From positions 4,061,001-4,125,000 of the forward strand of contig CP018226.1 of NCBI GenBank assembly GCA_016865015.1: DNA of 64,000 bases. The letters run 5' to 3'. Under the pieces are notes generated by a model. It did not search any database. It had not been told where the DNA came from and saw only the letters and a program-made list of their open reading frames with translations. Of this stretch, positions 37,266 to 47,600 are shown piece after piece (positions within the stretch are counted from its first letter, which is position 1; every line of letters starts with the position of its first letter). The position numbers and the translations under genes are program-made. The DNA is from Rhizobiales bacterium IMCC20636. GTDB lineage: Bacteria > Pseudomonadota > Alphaproteobacteria > Rhizobiales > GCA-2746425.

Positions 37266-37688
37266 ATGATCGGATTGGTGCTCGTCACCCACGGCAAACT
37301 TGCGGATGAATTTCGGTCTGCGCTGGAACACGTTGTAGGCAAGCAGGAATCGATTGCGACCATCTGCATCGGCCCTGATGACAATATGGAAACCAGACGC
37401 GACGATATCGTTGCGGGAATTTCCTCTGTCGAAACCGGCTCAGGGGTGATTGTGCTGACTGACATGTTTGGCGGAACACCGTCAAACCTTGCCATATCGG
37501 CCATGGAGCCGGGAACAATTGAAGTAATTGCCGGGCTGAATCTGCCCATGCTGGTGAAACTTGCCAGCGTGCGTCGGACATTGGGCGTGGTGGAAGCTGC
37601 GCTTGCAGGGCAGGAAGCCGGCCGCAAATACATCAATGTTGCCAGCGCCCTACTGGGTGCGGCGCCTCACAAGTCATCAGCAGGATGA
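37266..37688 (+). CDS. PTS EIIA component, mannose family (nitrogen-type PTS branch)
   Basis: A 140-residue EIIA(Man) domain. The phosphorylated residue is His9 in LVLVTHGKLADEF, and DMFGGTPSNLA is the family hallmark. Alphaproteobacteria with this gene usually have no matching sugar permease, so it acts as a regulator in the phosphorelay from EI(Ntr) and HPr. Its stop overlaps the ptsH start by four bases (ATGA). Confidence 0.92.
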   Translation: MIGLVLVTHGKLADEFRSALEHVVGKQESIATICIGPDDNMETRRDDIVAGISSVETGSGVIVLTDMFGGTPSNLAISAMEPGTIEVIAGLNLPMLVKLASVRRTLGVVEAALAGQEAGRKYINVASALLGAAPHKSSAG

Positions 37689-37963
37689 CGGGCGACAATC
37701 CCGCTCGCCTTGTGACCATAACCAATGCCAAGGGCCTTCATGCGCGCGCGTCCGCCAAATTCGTCAAATGCGCAGGTGCCTTTGACGCCACTGTGTCAGT
37801 CTCCAAAGACGGACAGACCGTTGGCGGCACATCTATCATGGGTTTGATGATGCTGGGCGCGACGCCAGGCAGCGTGGTGAAACTCTCTGCAACCGGACCT
37901 GACTCCACTGATGTCCTGAATGCACTTGAAGCCCTGATCAAGGGTCGCTTTGGCGAAGAATAA
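37685..37963 (+). CDS. ptsH: HPr phosphocarrier protein
   Basis: A 92-residue HPr. The phosphorylatable His19 is in AKGLHARASAKF. The serine site for HprK is in GGTSIMGLMMLGA. It passes phosphate from enzyme I to EIIA proteins and is regulated by the hprK product encoded just upstream. It is translationally coupled to the EIIA gene. Confidence 0.95.
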   Translation: MTGDNPARLVTITNAKGLHARASAKFVKCAGAFDATVSVSKDGQTVGGTSIMGLMMLGATPGSVVKLSATGPDSTDVLNALEALIKGRFGEE

Positions 37964-37976
37964 CGCCCCGAAAACG

Positions 37977-37994
37977 TATAAAGAAATCTTTATA
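37977..37994. promoter_or_regulatory. 18-bp palindrome upstream of ahcY (candidate SahR-type operator)
   Basis: TATAAAGA-AA-TCTTTATA is a perfect inverted repeat about 100 bp before the ahcY start. AT-rich palindromes of this form occur upstream of methyl-cycle genes in alphaproteobacteria and are attributed to ArsR-family SahR regulators. The assignment here is by position and pattern. Confidence 0.45.
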
Positions 37995-38093
37995 TTTGAT
38001 TTGCCTTATGTCAAATAGCATGATAGCAGGACGGCAAATTTGGCCGCCTCTGGCGGATATTTCTAATAATCATTTTATCAAGGGCTGTTCTTC

Positions 38094-39485
38094 ATGGCTG
38101 ACTATATTGTCAAAGACCTTTCGCTGGCCGATTGGGGCCGCAAGGAAATCGCAATCGCTGAAACTGAAATGCCGGGCCTGATGGCTCTGCGTGATGAATT
38201 CGGCAAAGAGAAACCGCTGAAAGGCGCGCGGATCGCCGGTTCCCTGCACATGACCATTCAGACAGCTGTGCTGATTGAAACCCTGACAGCTCTGGGTGCC
38301 GAAGTCCGCTGGGCTTCCTGCAACATTTTTTCCACACAGGATCACGCAGCAGCAGCCATCGCGGCCACCGGTGTGCCAGTTTTCGCGGTCAAGGGCGAAA
38401 CTCTGGAAGAATACTGGAACTACGCGGAGCGCATCTTCAACTGGGGCAATGGCGAAACTGCCAATCTCATTTTGGATGATGGCGGCGATGCAACCCTGCT
38501 GATCCTGCTCGGCGCGAAAGCAGAGAAAGACATCTCTGTTCTCGACAATCCAGGCAATGAAGAAGAAGAAGCGCTTTACGGGCTGATCAAAAAGCGGATT
38601 GCCGAAACACCTGGCTGGTTCTCAAAAGTTCGTGAAAACCTTCAGGGCGTATCGGAAGAAACCACCACCGGCGTTCATCGTCTTTACCAGATGCAGCAAC
38701 GTGGCGAACTTCCCTTCCCCGCAATCAATGTCAATGACAGTGTCACCAAGTCCAAATTCGACAATCTTTATGGTTGCCGTGAAAGTCTGGTCGATGGGTT
38801 GCGCCGCGCGACTGATGTGATGATGGCTGGCAAGGTGGCCGTTGTGTGCGGCTATGGCGATGTCGGCAAGGGTTCCGCTGAATCCCTGCGCTCTTCCGGT
38901 GCCCGCGTTATCGTCACCGAAATCGATCCTATCTGCGCGCTGCAGGCTGCAATGGAAGGGTATGAAGTCAACACACTGGATGACGTTGCGTCAAAGGGCG
39001 ATATCTTTGTGACAACAACCGGCAACAAGGATGTCATTACCGTCGACCATATGCGGGCCATGAAAGATCGTGCCATCGTGTCCAATATCGGTCACTTTGA
39101 CAGTGAAATTCAGATCGGCGGATTGCGGAATTTGAAATGGCACAATGTAAAACCTCAAGTTGATGAAGTTGAATTCCCGGACGGGAAGCGCATCATCGTT
39201 CTGGCCGAAGGCCGTTTGGTGAATCTTGGGTGCGCTACTGGTCACCCAAGCTTTGTCATGTCCGCCAGTTTCACCAACCAGGTCCTTGCACAGATGGAAC
39301 TCTGGAACCGGGGCGACCAGTATAAAAACGAGGTTTATGTCCTGCCCAAGCACCTGGATGAAAAGGTTGCAATGCTGCATCTGGAGAAGCTTGGCGTTAA
39401 ATTAACTCGCCTTACGGATGAGCAGGCCACCTATATTGACGTGCCTGCAGATGGGCCTTTCAAGCCTGACCACTACAGGTATTAA
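38094..39485 (+). CDS. ahcY: Adenosylhomocysteinase
   Basis: Splits S-adenosylhomocysteine to adenosine and homocysteine, relieving inhibition of methyltransferases. Its 463 residues carry the bacterial insertion. The NAD-binding loop is [16 protein letters not shown], and the substrate motifs [27 protein letters not shown] and GHFDSEIQ are intact. The C-terminus PFKPDHYRY is the family end. A terminator follows directly. Confidence 0.97.
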   Translation: MADYIVKDLSLADWGRKEIAIAETEMPGLMALRDEFGKEKPLKGARIAGSLHMTIQTAVLIETLTALGAEVRWASCNIFSTQDHAAAAIAATGVPVFAVKGETLEEYWNYAERIFNWGNGETANLILDDGGDATLLILLGAKAEKDISVLDNPGNEEEEALYGLIKKRIAETPGWFSKVRENLQGVSEETTTGVHRLYQMQQRGELPFPAINVNDSVTKSKFDNLYGCRESLVDGLRRATDVMMAGKVAVVCGYGDVGKGSAESLRSSGARVIVTEIDPICALQAAMEGYEVNTLDDVASKGDIFVTTTGNKDVITVDHMRAMKDRAIVSNIGHFDSEIQIGGLRNLKWHNVKPQVDEVEFPDGKRIIVLAEGRLVNLGCATGHPSFVMSASFTNQVLAQMELWNRGDQYKNEVYVLPKHLDEKVAMLHLEKLGVKLTRLTDEQATYIDVPADGPFKPDHYRY

Positions 39486-39496
39486 TACTAAATTAA
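39482..39496 (+). promoter_or_regulatory. Candidate CtrA box TTAA-N7-TTAA
   Basis: TTAA TACTAAA TTAA, followed by CC, matches the full CtrA consensus, overlaps the ahcY stop codon and lies 243 bp before divL. The ahcY terminator lies between, so a promoter here would have to start beyond it or regulate by other means. Low-complexity AT sequence could produce it by chance. Confidence 0.35.
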
Positions 39497-39511
39497 CCAT
39501 ATACTAGATGT

Positions 39512-39549
39512 GGGGACGGTGAAAAAAATGATTCACCGTCCCCTTTTTT
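39512..39549 (+). terminator. Terminator after ahcY
   Basis: An 11-bp stem GGGGACGGTGA/TCACCGTCCCC (39512-39522 and 39533-39543) is followed by a run of six T. It is a classic intrinsic terminator between ahcY and divL. Confidence 0.92.
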
Positions 39550-39738
39550 ATGTCCTTAAGCGCTTCCCACCGATTCGCGAAGCAGGTAGTTTCGACTGAT
39601 TCGCTTTGGTTGATCCGGATTTAAAATCCCCAACAACCGTATCGTCCCTGTGGCGACCTGCGAAAATAGTGAGTAGCTGATGTAGCCGTGTATCTGGCGA
39701 CACTCTGGCGCGTTGAGTCTGGTTCTCGAGGATTACGT

Positions 39739-42306
39739 ATGCACCGCATTATGCGGGCTGTTGAAAGATACAGCCGCAAACCATTCAGGATTCCGAGTCG
39801 CTGTTCTCTGCGACGGCGCATCGTTTTATTATCTGCCAGCGCTTTTGCGGCTCTTGGCACGTCAGCCGAGGTCGCCGCCCAGGATGCCGTTGCCAGTTCC
39901 AAAGTCATCGTTGCACCACTTACGCTTCTGTTGCTGGTGGCAGCTCTGGCCGGATTGGTCGCAGCAGGTTCCAGCTGCCTGCTTCTCATCAAAAACCGGA
40001 ATCGCCATACCACTGAAAAACGTAGTCTGGAATCTGCTCTGGCCGAAGCACGACGTGAAGCAGACACTGCAGAGCGCCTTTTGCATGCAGACGAACAACT
40101 GACCCTGACCTTGCAGCGCGGGCCCGTTGGTACGGTCATCGGGACGAAACTGTTTGGCGCATTGTCTCTCGGCGACCATGTTCTGGAGGAAGCGCTGGCC
40201 ACTGACAGCATCAAATTGCTCCAGTTTGACGACTGGCTTGAGCCGGAAGCAGCTGCGGAATTGACAGATTCTGTCACTGAACTGGTACAGACCGGCAAGG
40301 CTTTCAGTCATGCTGCCCACACACTCAGTGGCGGCATGGTGGAAGTTGTTGGCAGAATAGCCGGGCATGAACCCATGCTGAGGTTCCGCACTTTAAGCGA
40401 TCATTCCATGGAACTGGCTGAATTGAAGGCCCATCACAAGCTGATGACGCGCGATACGGCTGTTCTGCGCTCCCTGTTGCAGGCAACACCGATGCCGGTT
40501 TGGATGCGCGATGATGTGGGCCGTCTGATCTGGGTAAACCAGGCCTATGCAAATGCTGTGGATGCGACCGACCCGGAAACCGCTGTTGCCAAGGATCTTG
40601 AACTGCTGGACAGTGATGAGCGCGCTGATATCATCAAGGCACAGCAGGGTGAGAGCGTGACCAGCGGCCGCATGAACGTAACCATGGCAGGCCAACGCCG
40701 TGTCCTTGAGATACTGGATGTAAGGGCCAATCGCGGTTCTGCCGGTATTGCCACGGATGTGACAGCGGTGGTGGAAGCCGAAACCAAGCTCAGCCGCATG
40801 CTGGAGTTTCATGCAAGGACGCTGGATCAATTGGCGACACCGGTTGCGGTGTTCGGGACCGACCAGAAGCTGCGGTTTTTCAACAGTGCCTATCAGAATC
40901 TCTGGGGCCTTGAAGACTCCTTCCTCAAGACCTCTCCTCTGGAAAGTGAAATTCTGGACAGGCTGCGCAGTCTGCGGTTGTTGCAGGAACAATCCGATTT
41001 CGGGTCGTGGCGCAAGTCCTTCCTGGAGCATTACAAATCCATGGAGCCCGTCAGCGACTGGTGGTACCTACCCGATGGGCGCTCCCTGCATGTCATGACC
41101 ACCCCTCATCCGCAGGGCGGCATCACCCAGATATTTGAAAATGTCACAGAAGAACTGGATTTGCGCAGCCGCCTGAAGCGGGTTTCGCAGGTTCAGGGCG
41201 AAACGCTGGATCACCTTTCCGAAGGGGTTGCCGTGTTTGCCTCTGACGGACGACTACAATTGTCCAACCCGGCCTTCGGGTCGATCTGGCTGCTGGACGA
41301 AGAGGCGGTGAAGCCCGGAAACCATATCAGCGAGATCGTAGATGCCGCATTCCTGCAGTCTCAGGACTGGACACAGGATGTGACGCAGGACTGGCAGAAC
41401 ATTGCCAATGCCATCACAGGTCTGGAGGACCGGCGCAGCGGCATCTCTGGCCAGATTTCATGCGCTGCAGATAAGATCGTTGAATATGCGCTAATCCCCC
41501 TGCCTGATGGTCTGTCCATGCTGACCTTTGTCGATGTGACCTATTCGGTGCAAGTCAAGCAGGCACTGATTGACCGTAACCAGGCGCTTGAGGCAGCTGA
41601 TGCCATCAAGTCGACTTTCATCAAACACGTCTCCTATGCCCTGCGCGCGCCCCTGACCAATATCATCGGCTTTGCCCAATTATTGGCAGAGCCCAAAATT
41701 GGGTCACTGAACGAAAAGCAGGATGATTATGTCGATCATATTCTGACATCCTCCTCTTCCCTGATGGCTATTATCAATGACGTTCTGGATCTGGCGACAG
41801 TGGAAGCCGGGATTGTTGAGCTTGAACTGGGTGAAGTCGATGTCGCGGAAACCGTAGCAGCCGTGATTGAGGCTTCACAGGACCGCATCAACGAGACACA
41901 GATTCGTCTGGTCAAAGACATCGACAAGAATGCGGCCAGCTTTGTGGGTGATGCGAAGCGAGTGCGGCAGGTTCTGTTCAATGTGCTCAGCAATGCCATC
42001 CGCTTTTCCGATCCGGGCTCGGAAGTGAAACTGACCTGCCGTCTTGAAAAAAATGAAATGGTCTTTGCGATATCCGATCAGGGGCCCGGCATACCGGACA
42101 AATATCGCTCCACAGCGTTCGAGCCGTTTGAAAGCACAGCGCCGTCCGATGGGCGTCGCAATGTTGGTCTCGGTTTGTCCATAGTCGAAAAATTCATGGG
42201 TCTGCATCACGGAACGGTGGAGCTTGAATCTGAAGAAGGTCGCGGAACCGTGGTGACTTGCCGTTTCCCGGTAGAGCCGGAACCAGTTACGCAGGCCGCC
42301 GAGTAG
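39739..42306 (+). CDS. divL: DivL-like cell-cycle regulator, histidine-kinase fold with Tyr in the H-box
   Basis: An 855-residue membrane protein with one clear helix (VIVAPLTLLLLVAALAGLV), several PAS domains (about 240-600) and a C-terminal kinase region. The H-box reads FIKHVSYALRAPLTNIIGF, with Tyr633 where kinases have His; this is the hallmark of DivL, which controls CckA and so CtrA, often without acting as a His kinase. The ATPase motifs NVLSNAIRF, DQGPGIP and GLGLSIVE are kept. The start is the ATG with GAGGA six bases upstream. The tsaE fusion gene follows, the usual Rhizobiales order. Confidence 0.92.
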   Translation: MHRIMRAVERYSRKPFRIPSRCSLRRRIVLLSASAFAALGTSAEVAAQDAVASSKVIVAPLTLLLLVAALAGLVAAGSSCLLLIKNRNRHTTEKRSLESALAEARREADTAERLLHADEQLTLTLQRGPVGTVIGTKLFGALSLGDHVLEEALATDSIKLLQFDDWLEPEAAAELTDSVTELVQTGKAFSHAAHTLSGGMVEVVGRIAGHEPMLRFRTLSDHSMELAELKAHHKLMTRDTAVLRSLLQATPMPVWMRDDVGRLIWVNQAYANAVDATDPETAVAKDLELLDSDERADIIKAQQGESVTSGRMNVTMAGQRRVLEILDVRANRGSAGIATDVTAVVEAETKLSRMLEFHARTLDQLATPVAVFGTDQKLRFFNSAYQNLWGLEDSFLKTSPLESEILDRLRSLRLLQEQSDFGSWRKSFLEHYKSMEPVSDWWYLPDGRSLHVMTTPHPQGGITQIFENVTEELDLRSRLKRVSQVQGETLDHLSEGVAVFASDGRLQLSNPAFGSIWLLDEEAVKPGNHISEIVDAAFLQSQDWTQDVTQDWQNIANAITGLEDRRSGISGQISCAADKIVEYALIPLPDGLSMLTFVDVTYSVQVKQALIDRNQALEAADAIKSTFIKHVSYALRAPLTNIIGFAQLLAEPKIGSLNEKQDDYVDHILTSSSSLMAIINDVLDLATVEAGIVELELGEVDVAETVAAVIEASQDRINETQIRLVKDIDKNAASFVGDAKRVRQVLFNVLSNAIRFSDPGSEVKLTCRLEKNEMVFAISDQGPGIPDKYRSTAFEPFESTAPSDGRRNVGLGLSIVEKFMGLHHGTVELESEEGRGTVVTCRFPVEPEPVTQAAE

Positions 42307-42318
42307 GCGGTTGGCAAC

Positions 42319-43827
42319 ATGGCCCAGCAGACTCTCATTACGGTGTATGACGACACCCTCCCCGATGAAAATGCGACGCGCCGCTTTGCTCAGGATATTG
42401 CAGCCGCAGTTCTGCCCGGGGATCTGATTGCGCTCGACGGCGATCTGGGCGCAGGGAAAACTGCTTTCTGCCGGGCCTTGATCCGTAATCTGGCGGATGA
42501 CAAACAGCTGGAAGTTCCCAGTCCCACCTTTTCTCTGCTGCAACCCTATGCGCTGCGCATTCCGGTCCAACATTTCGATCTCTATCGGTTGGCGGACCCC
42601 GAAGAACTTGAGGAAATCGGGCTCTTTGACGAGTTGGATACGGCTCTGACGCTCATCGAGTGGCCATCCCGGGCGGGCGACCTGCTGCCTGAACAGCACA
42701 TCATTCTTTCCATGGACATCCAGGACGGAGATGCCCGCTCAATCCGCCTATGCGTGCCGAAAGACAATAAAATCAGGTTTGAGCGTACTCTGGCCGCACG
42801 CAGGTTCCTGACCTCTGCCGGGTATCAGAACGCAAACCGTGCCCATGTTCAAGGTGATGCCTCGCACCGTTCCTATGAACGTATTTCCGCATCAGAGCGG
42901 GCAACCACAATCTTCATGAATGCTCCGGAAACGCCGCCGGGAGAGATCGTGAAGGATGGCAAATCCTACGCGGATCTGGTGCATCGGGCCGCTGACACAA
43001 AACCGTTCTCGGCAATCGCGGAGACGCTTTTACAACTCGGCTTCAGTGCGCCCTCAATCCTGTGTGCTGACCATGATTCAGGCTTCCTGTTGCTCGAAGA
43101 TTTTGGCAGCGACGGCATCGTAGACGGTGATGGGCAACCAATCCGGGACCGTTACCTTGCAACCATCGACGTGCTGGCTGCCCTGCACGACAAGGCGCCG
43201 ACGCTGTCACAATCGATTAATGACGGCTATACACTTCCCGCATTTGATCGCACCGCGTTTCTGACCGAGGTCAACCTGTTTGCGGAATGGTACCTGCCCT
43301 ATCGCAACATACAATTGCAGCCAGAAGTCCAACAGAATTTTTCGGACCATTGGTCAAACCTGTTTGATGAACTGGCAAGCGCTGAAACAGGGTTCATTCT
43401 GCGCGATGTACATTCCCCCAACCTGATGTGGCTGGCTGACCGTACGCCACTGCGGCAAGTTGGACTGCTGGATTTCCAGGATGCGCTATGGGGGCCACAG
43501 CTCTATGATCTGGCGTCACTGGTCTATGATGCACGCATTACCATTTCAGCAGATTTCAGACAGGCGATGCTGGATCGATATCATGCGACCCGCAAAACAC
43601 CACCGGCGCGCAGGGCCATGGACAGGCAGCTTGCGATCCTGGGAGCGCAGCGCACAATGAAAATACTGGGTATTTTTGCCCGACTGGCCGCTCGTGACGC
43701 AAAAATGTCATACCTTGCCCATATGCCTCGCAATGAAGAATATCTGCGCGACTTGCTGGGACATGACGCATTGCACGCTTTCGAACGCTGGCATGAGATT
43801 TGTCCTGGTTCCGGGCAGCACAATTGA
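42319..43827 (+). CDS. Bifunctional TsaE / aminoglycoside-phosphotransferase-like sugar kinase (AmgK type)
   Basis: A 502-residue fusion. Residues 1-155 are TsaE, the ATPase of the tRNA t6A37 system: P-loop DGDLGAGKTAFCRAL, VPSPTFSLLQPY and FDLYRLADPEELEEIGL. From about 170 a phosphotransferase domain follows: GDASHRSYERI, LLLEDFGSDGI, ILRDVHSPNLMWL and LLDFQDALWGPQLYDLASL, of the AmgK kind that phosphorylates MurNAc or GlcNAc at the anomeric carbon. The murU-like gene downstream uses that product, which supports this reading. The fusion is known in Rhizobiales and there is no internal stop. Confidence 0.9.
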   Translation: MAQQTLITVYDDTLPDENATRRFAQDIAAAVLPGDLIALDGDLGAGKTAFCRALIRNLADDKQLEVPSPTFSLLQPYALRIPVQHFDLYRLADPEELEEIGLFDELDTALTLIEWPSRAGDLLPEQHIILSMDIQDGDARSIRLCVPKDNKIRFERTLAARRFLTSAGYQNANRAHVQGDASHRSYERISASERATTIFMNAPETPPGEIVKDGKSYADLVHRAADTKPFSAIAETLLQLGFSAPSILCADHDSGFLLLEDFGSDGIVDGDGQPIRDRYLATIDVLAALHDKAPTLSQSINDGYTLPAFDRTAFLTEVNLFAEWYLPYRNIQLQPEVQQNFSDHWSNLFDELASAETGFILRDVHSPNLMWLADRTPLRQVGLLDFQDALWGPQLYDLASLVYDARITISADFRQAMLDRYHATRKTPPARRAMDRQLAILGAQRTMKILGIFARLAARDAKMSYLAHMPRNEEYLRDLLGHDALHAFERWHEICPGSGQHN

Positions 43828-43945
43828 TGCAGCAGCAAGATTGTGGCAAACTCATCTGCAAATCGGGATCAATAAACTTATGAAGAAGACAAAGGCGATC
43901 AACGTCATATCCTTAGCGAATACAAAGGCCAGACGCGCCGGAGAA

Positions 43946-44671
43946 ATGGCGCGCATCCGCCCTCAGACGGCCATGGTTCTGACTGCCGGACATGGCAAAC
44001 GCATGCGGCCATTGACGGCGGTCACGCCGAAACCTCTGATCGAAGTCTGCGGCAAACCGATCGTTGAATATGGGTTGGACCGGCTGAAAGCTGCCGGGCT
44101 GCGCAAAGCAGTGTTGAATGCCCATTACCTTCCAGACCAGATTCATCAATTTGCCGAGCACTATCAAGGTCTCGATATAACCGTGTCCGATGAAACTGAT
44201 GCTTTGCTGGACACAGGTGGTGGAACAAAAAGAGCATTGCCACTGCTGGGAAACAAGCCCTTCTATCTGCTCAATGGCGACAGTTTCTGGATCGAAGGCG
44301 CGCGGCCAAATCTTTCCTGGCTGAGTGAAAGCTGGGATGATGCGAGCATGGATATGCTGCTGCTGCTGTCACCAACAGTTGGAGCGGTCGGCTATGAAGG
44401 CCCTGGCGATTTTCTGTTCGGGCCTGAGGGGCAGTTAAAACGCCGTCCGGAAAAACGCATTGCGCCTTATGTTTATGCCGGGGCAGCCATTGTTCATCCG
44501 CGTGTCTTTGACACCGCACCTGATGGCGCATTTTCACTCAACGTTCTATTTGATGAGTTGATTGAGAAAGGCCGGTTGCATGGCGTTCGCATGGACGGCA
44601 CCTGGCTTCATGTCGGTACACCACAAGCTGTCCGGGACGCTGAATTTGCAATTGGCGAAAGTGCCGCGTGA
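43946..44671 (+). CDS. murU: N-acetylmuramate-1-phosphate uridylyltransferase-like nucleotidyltransferase (MurU type)
   Basis: A 241-residue NTP-transferase: TAMVLTAGHGKRMRPLTAVTPKPLIEV at the N-terminus carries the nucleotide-binding loop, and LLNGDSFWIEG the metal-binding Asp. With the AmgK-like domain upstream it forms the peptidoglycan sugar recycling shunt to UDP-MurNAc. Starts at 43880 and 43946 are both possible. I take the latter because its N-terminus matches the family length and GGAG is just upstream. It overlaps addB by four bases. Confidence 0.85.
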   Translation: MARIRPQTAMVLTAGHGKRMRPLTAVTPKPLIEVCGKPIVEYGLDRLKAAGLRKAVLNAHYLPDQIHQFAEHYQGLDITVSDETDALLDTGGGTKRALPLLGNKPFYLLNGDSFWIEGARPNLSWLSESWDDASMDMLLLLSPTVGAVGYEGPGDFLFGPEGQLKRRPEKRIAPYVYAGAAIVHPRVFDTAPDGAFSLNVLFDELIEKGRLHGVRMDGTWLHVGTPQAVRDAEFAIGESAA

Positions 44672-47600
44672 TTGATCAGGGGCACAAACCACCCACTCGC
44701 AGATCATCACGCGTTGCAACAATTGCACCGCAATATCCATTTCTGGAAACACTCATTGACGCCCTGTTTGATGGCCGTCTTTTGCCCGGCTTCGCGCTTG
44801 ATGCGCAGACCCTTGCAGACAATCCCTTTTGTCTTTCCGATGTGACCCTGTTTCTGCCGACACGCCGTGCGGTGCGTGCTGCCGAGGATGTTATTGTCCA
44901 GGCGGTTGCGCGACGCAGCGGCGGCGCAATGGCGGCGTTGCTGCCGCAAATTCGCGCCATCGGCGATACCGATGAAGCAGACCTCATGCTGCAGGAAAGT
45001 GCGGTTGATCCCCTGTCTGCGCTGTCCGATCTGTCACCCGCAATGCCCGAACTGGAACGCCATGTTGCCCTGACCGAGATGGTCTGGGGGTGGAGCCGTG
45101 CCCTGGTCAAGCAGGTCGCCAATATGGAGCCTTATGAGGCGGTCATCGTTCCGGCCAATCCTGCGGATGCTGCCAGACTGGCCTCTGACCTTTCAGCACT
45201 GCTGGATGAAGCCGAAAATCACGATGTTGACTGGAGCAAGCTGACAAGTCTGGTGCCAGATGATTTTGCCCGCTACTGGCAATTGAGCCTCAACTTTCTG
45301 GAAATCGTGACGCGGGTCTGGCCGGAGCATCTGGCAGACCTTGGACAGATTGATGCAATGAAGCGGCGCAACCGGCTGATCAATGCCAAGGCCGAAGCAC
45401 TGTCGCATGGCATTGGCCATACCGGTCCCGTGATTGCTGCAGGCTCCACCGGTTCGGTTCCGGCCACTGCGCGATTGTTGAAAGCCATTGCGCAAATGCC
45501 AAATGGCTGCGTCGTTCTGCCCGGTGTCGATCTCGATCTCGACGCAACGGCCTGGGCTGCAGTTGGCGCACAGGCCGTGCCAGGCAGCACAGCAGAAAAC
45601 GGTTTTGATCCTGCCGCGCTCGGGCATCCCCAGGCAGCTCTGAAGCACACGCTTTTGCATCTGGAAGTCGCGCGTGACGATATCCAGAACCTGCAACCGG
45701 AACAGAAAGCCGGAAACGACGCGCTGTTCCGACTGATGAACGAAGCCTTGCGGCCTGCGGCGACGACCGATCAATGGTCGCAGATTGTCACCGAATTTCC
45801 GCCGCCCGCGATCAGACAGGCTTTTTCAGACCTCACCTTGATGGAAGCCCGCAGCCCGCAGGAAGAGGCTCTGGCCATCGCGGTTTCAATTCGTGAGGCT
45901 CTGGAGCATGACGGGCTGAACAGCATCGCCGTGGTGACGCCTGATCGGTCCCTTGCGCGGCGCGTTTCGGTGGAGCTGGAGCGTTTTGGCATCCGAGCCG
46001 ATGATTCTGCCGGACAGCCATTATTTGCCACCCCGGCGGGAACTCTGGCGCGGCTCGTCGCCGAGGCCGCCCGCGAGGGAACCGCAATTTCAATGCTGGC
46101 TCTGTTGAAGCATCCCTTGTGCGGACTGGGCCTGCCGCGCGCCGCCATCCGCTCCGGTGTGCGTGCCCTGGAGCGGGCGATTCTGCGTGGACCTGCACTG
46201 CCGTCAGGCAGTGCCAATCTGGCACCTGCAATTTTTAAATTGAGAGCAAAGCTGGCAGACAATCCCAAACAGAGGTTGCGCGCGTCACAAATCGGTCTGT
46301 CAGTTGCTGATTGGGACGCAGCAGAACAGATTGCTGGTGCCGCCCATCTGGCCCTTGAGGGTTTTGAAAAGCTGTTCCATGACACAAGTAGCCGGTTTGC
46401 TTTGGGCGATCTGGTGGATGCACATCTGAAAACACTGCAGGCAATCACCGCCGGAGACGATACGGCACCGGTATTTGCCACCTCGGAAGATGGCACGGCC
46501 CTGATCGCTGCCATGGCAGAATTGCGGGATCTGGGGCCGAACGCCCGCATCCTTGAAATTGCTGCATCCGACTATAGTGACCTGCTGCAGGCGTTGCTCG
46601 GTGCGCGCCCGGTGCGGCGAAACAGAAGCCACGCGGATGAAGACAGGCGGGTCCAGATATTGGGCACCCTTGAAGCCCGCCTGCTGCATGCAGACCATTT
46701 GGTTCTGGGTGGTCTCAACGAAGGGACCTGGCCGTCAGATGGAAAGCTGGATCCCTGGCTTTCACGCAGCATGCGGCACCAATTGGGCCTTAACCCACCG
46801 GAACAGGCCATTGGACTGACGGCGCATGACTTTGTGCAACTCGCCTCCAAGCCAAATGTTGTTTTGACCCGGTCCCTGTTGCAGGAAGGCGCGCCGACAC
46901 AAGCTGCGCGCTGGCTGCAACGAATTGAAGCGATGATTGGCCCTGCCGAGCAGGGTGCCCTTGTTTCACGCGGGACACGCATCCTGAAACTCGCCCGCAA
47001 GCTGGATGCACCAGCCGACCCTACCGGCCAGCCCGTTATGCGCCCCTGCCCCAGACCAGCGGTGGATTTGCGCCCGAACCGGCTGTCAGTGACCGAGATT
47101 GAAACACTGATCCGCGACCCTTACGCGGTCTATGCCAAGCATGTTCTGAAGCTGCTGCCGTTTGATGGCATTGGTGAAGTACCCAATTATGCCAATCGGG
47201 GCAGCATGTTGCATGACATCCTGCAACAGTTTCTGGAAACACGCGCCTCAGACTTCCATACGCCGGAGGCCGCCGAAGAATTGAAGCAGATCGCATGGGC
47301 GGAGTTTGAAAAGATAAAAGACTATCCCGATCTGTATGCCCGCTGGCTGACACGCTTTCAGCGCATTTCAGACTGGTTTTTAAGGTTCGAAACCGAACGA
47401 TCCAACAGGGTCAGCAAGCGGCTTACCGAATTGTCCGGATCATTGGTGTTGGACATGCCACAGTTTCGCCTGACAGGCCGTGCTGACCGGATTGATCTGC
47501 TCGACAATGGTCTGGTTGAAATCATCGATTACAAAACCGGCCAGGCACCTTCGAAAACGCAGGTGGAAGCCAGCCTCGCCCCCCAACTGCCGCTGGAAGC

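Noticed and set aside
37964-38093. SAH or SAM riboswitch upstream of ahcY
   Set aside because: The gap holds one palindrome and AT-rich sequence; I could not draw a pseudoknot or a known riboswitch core.
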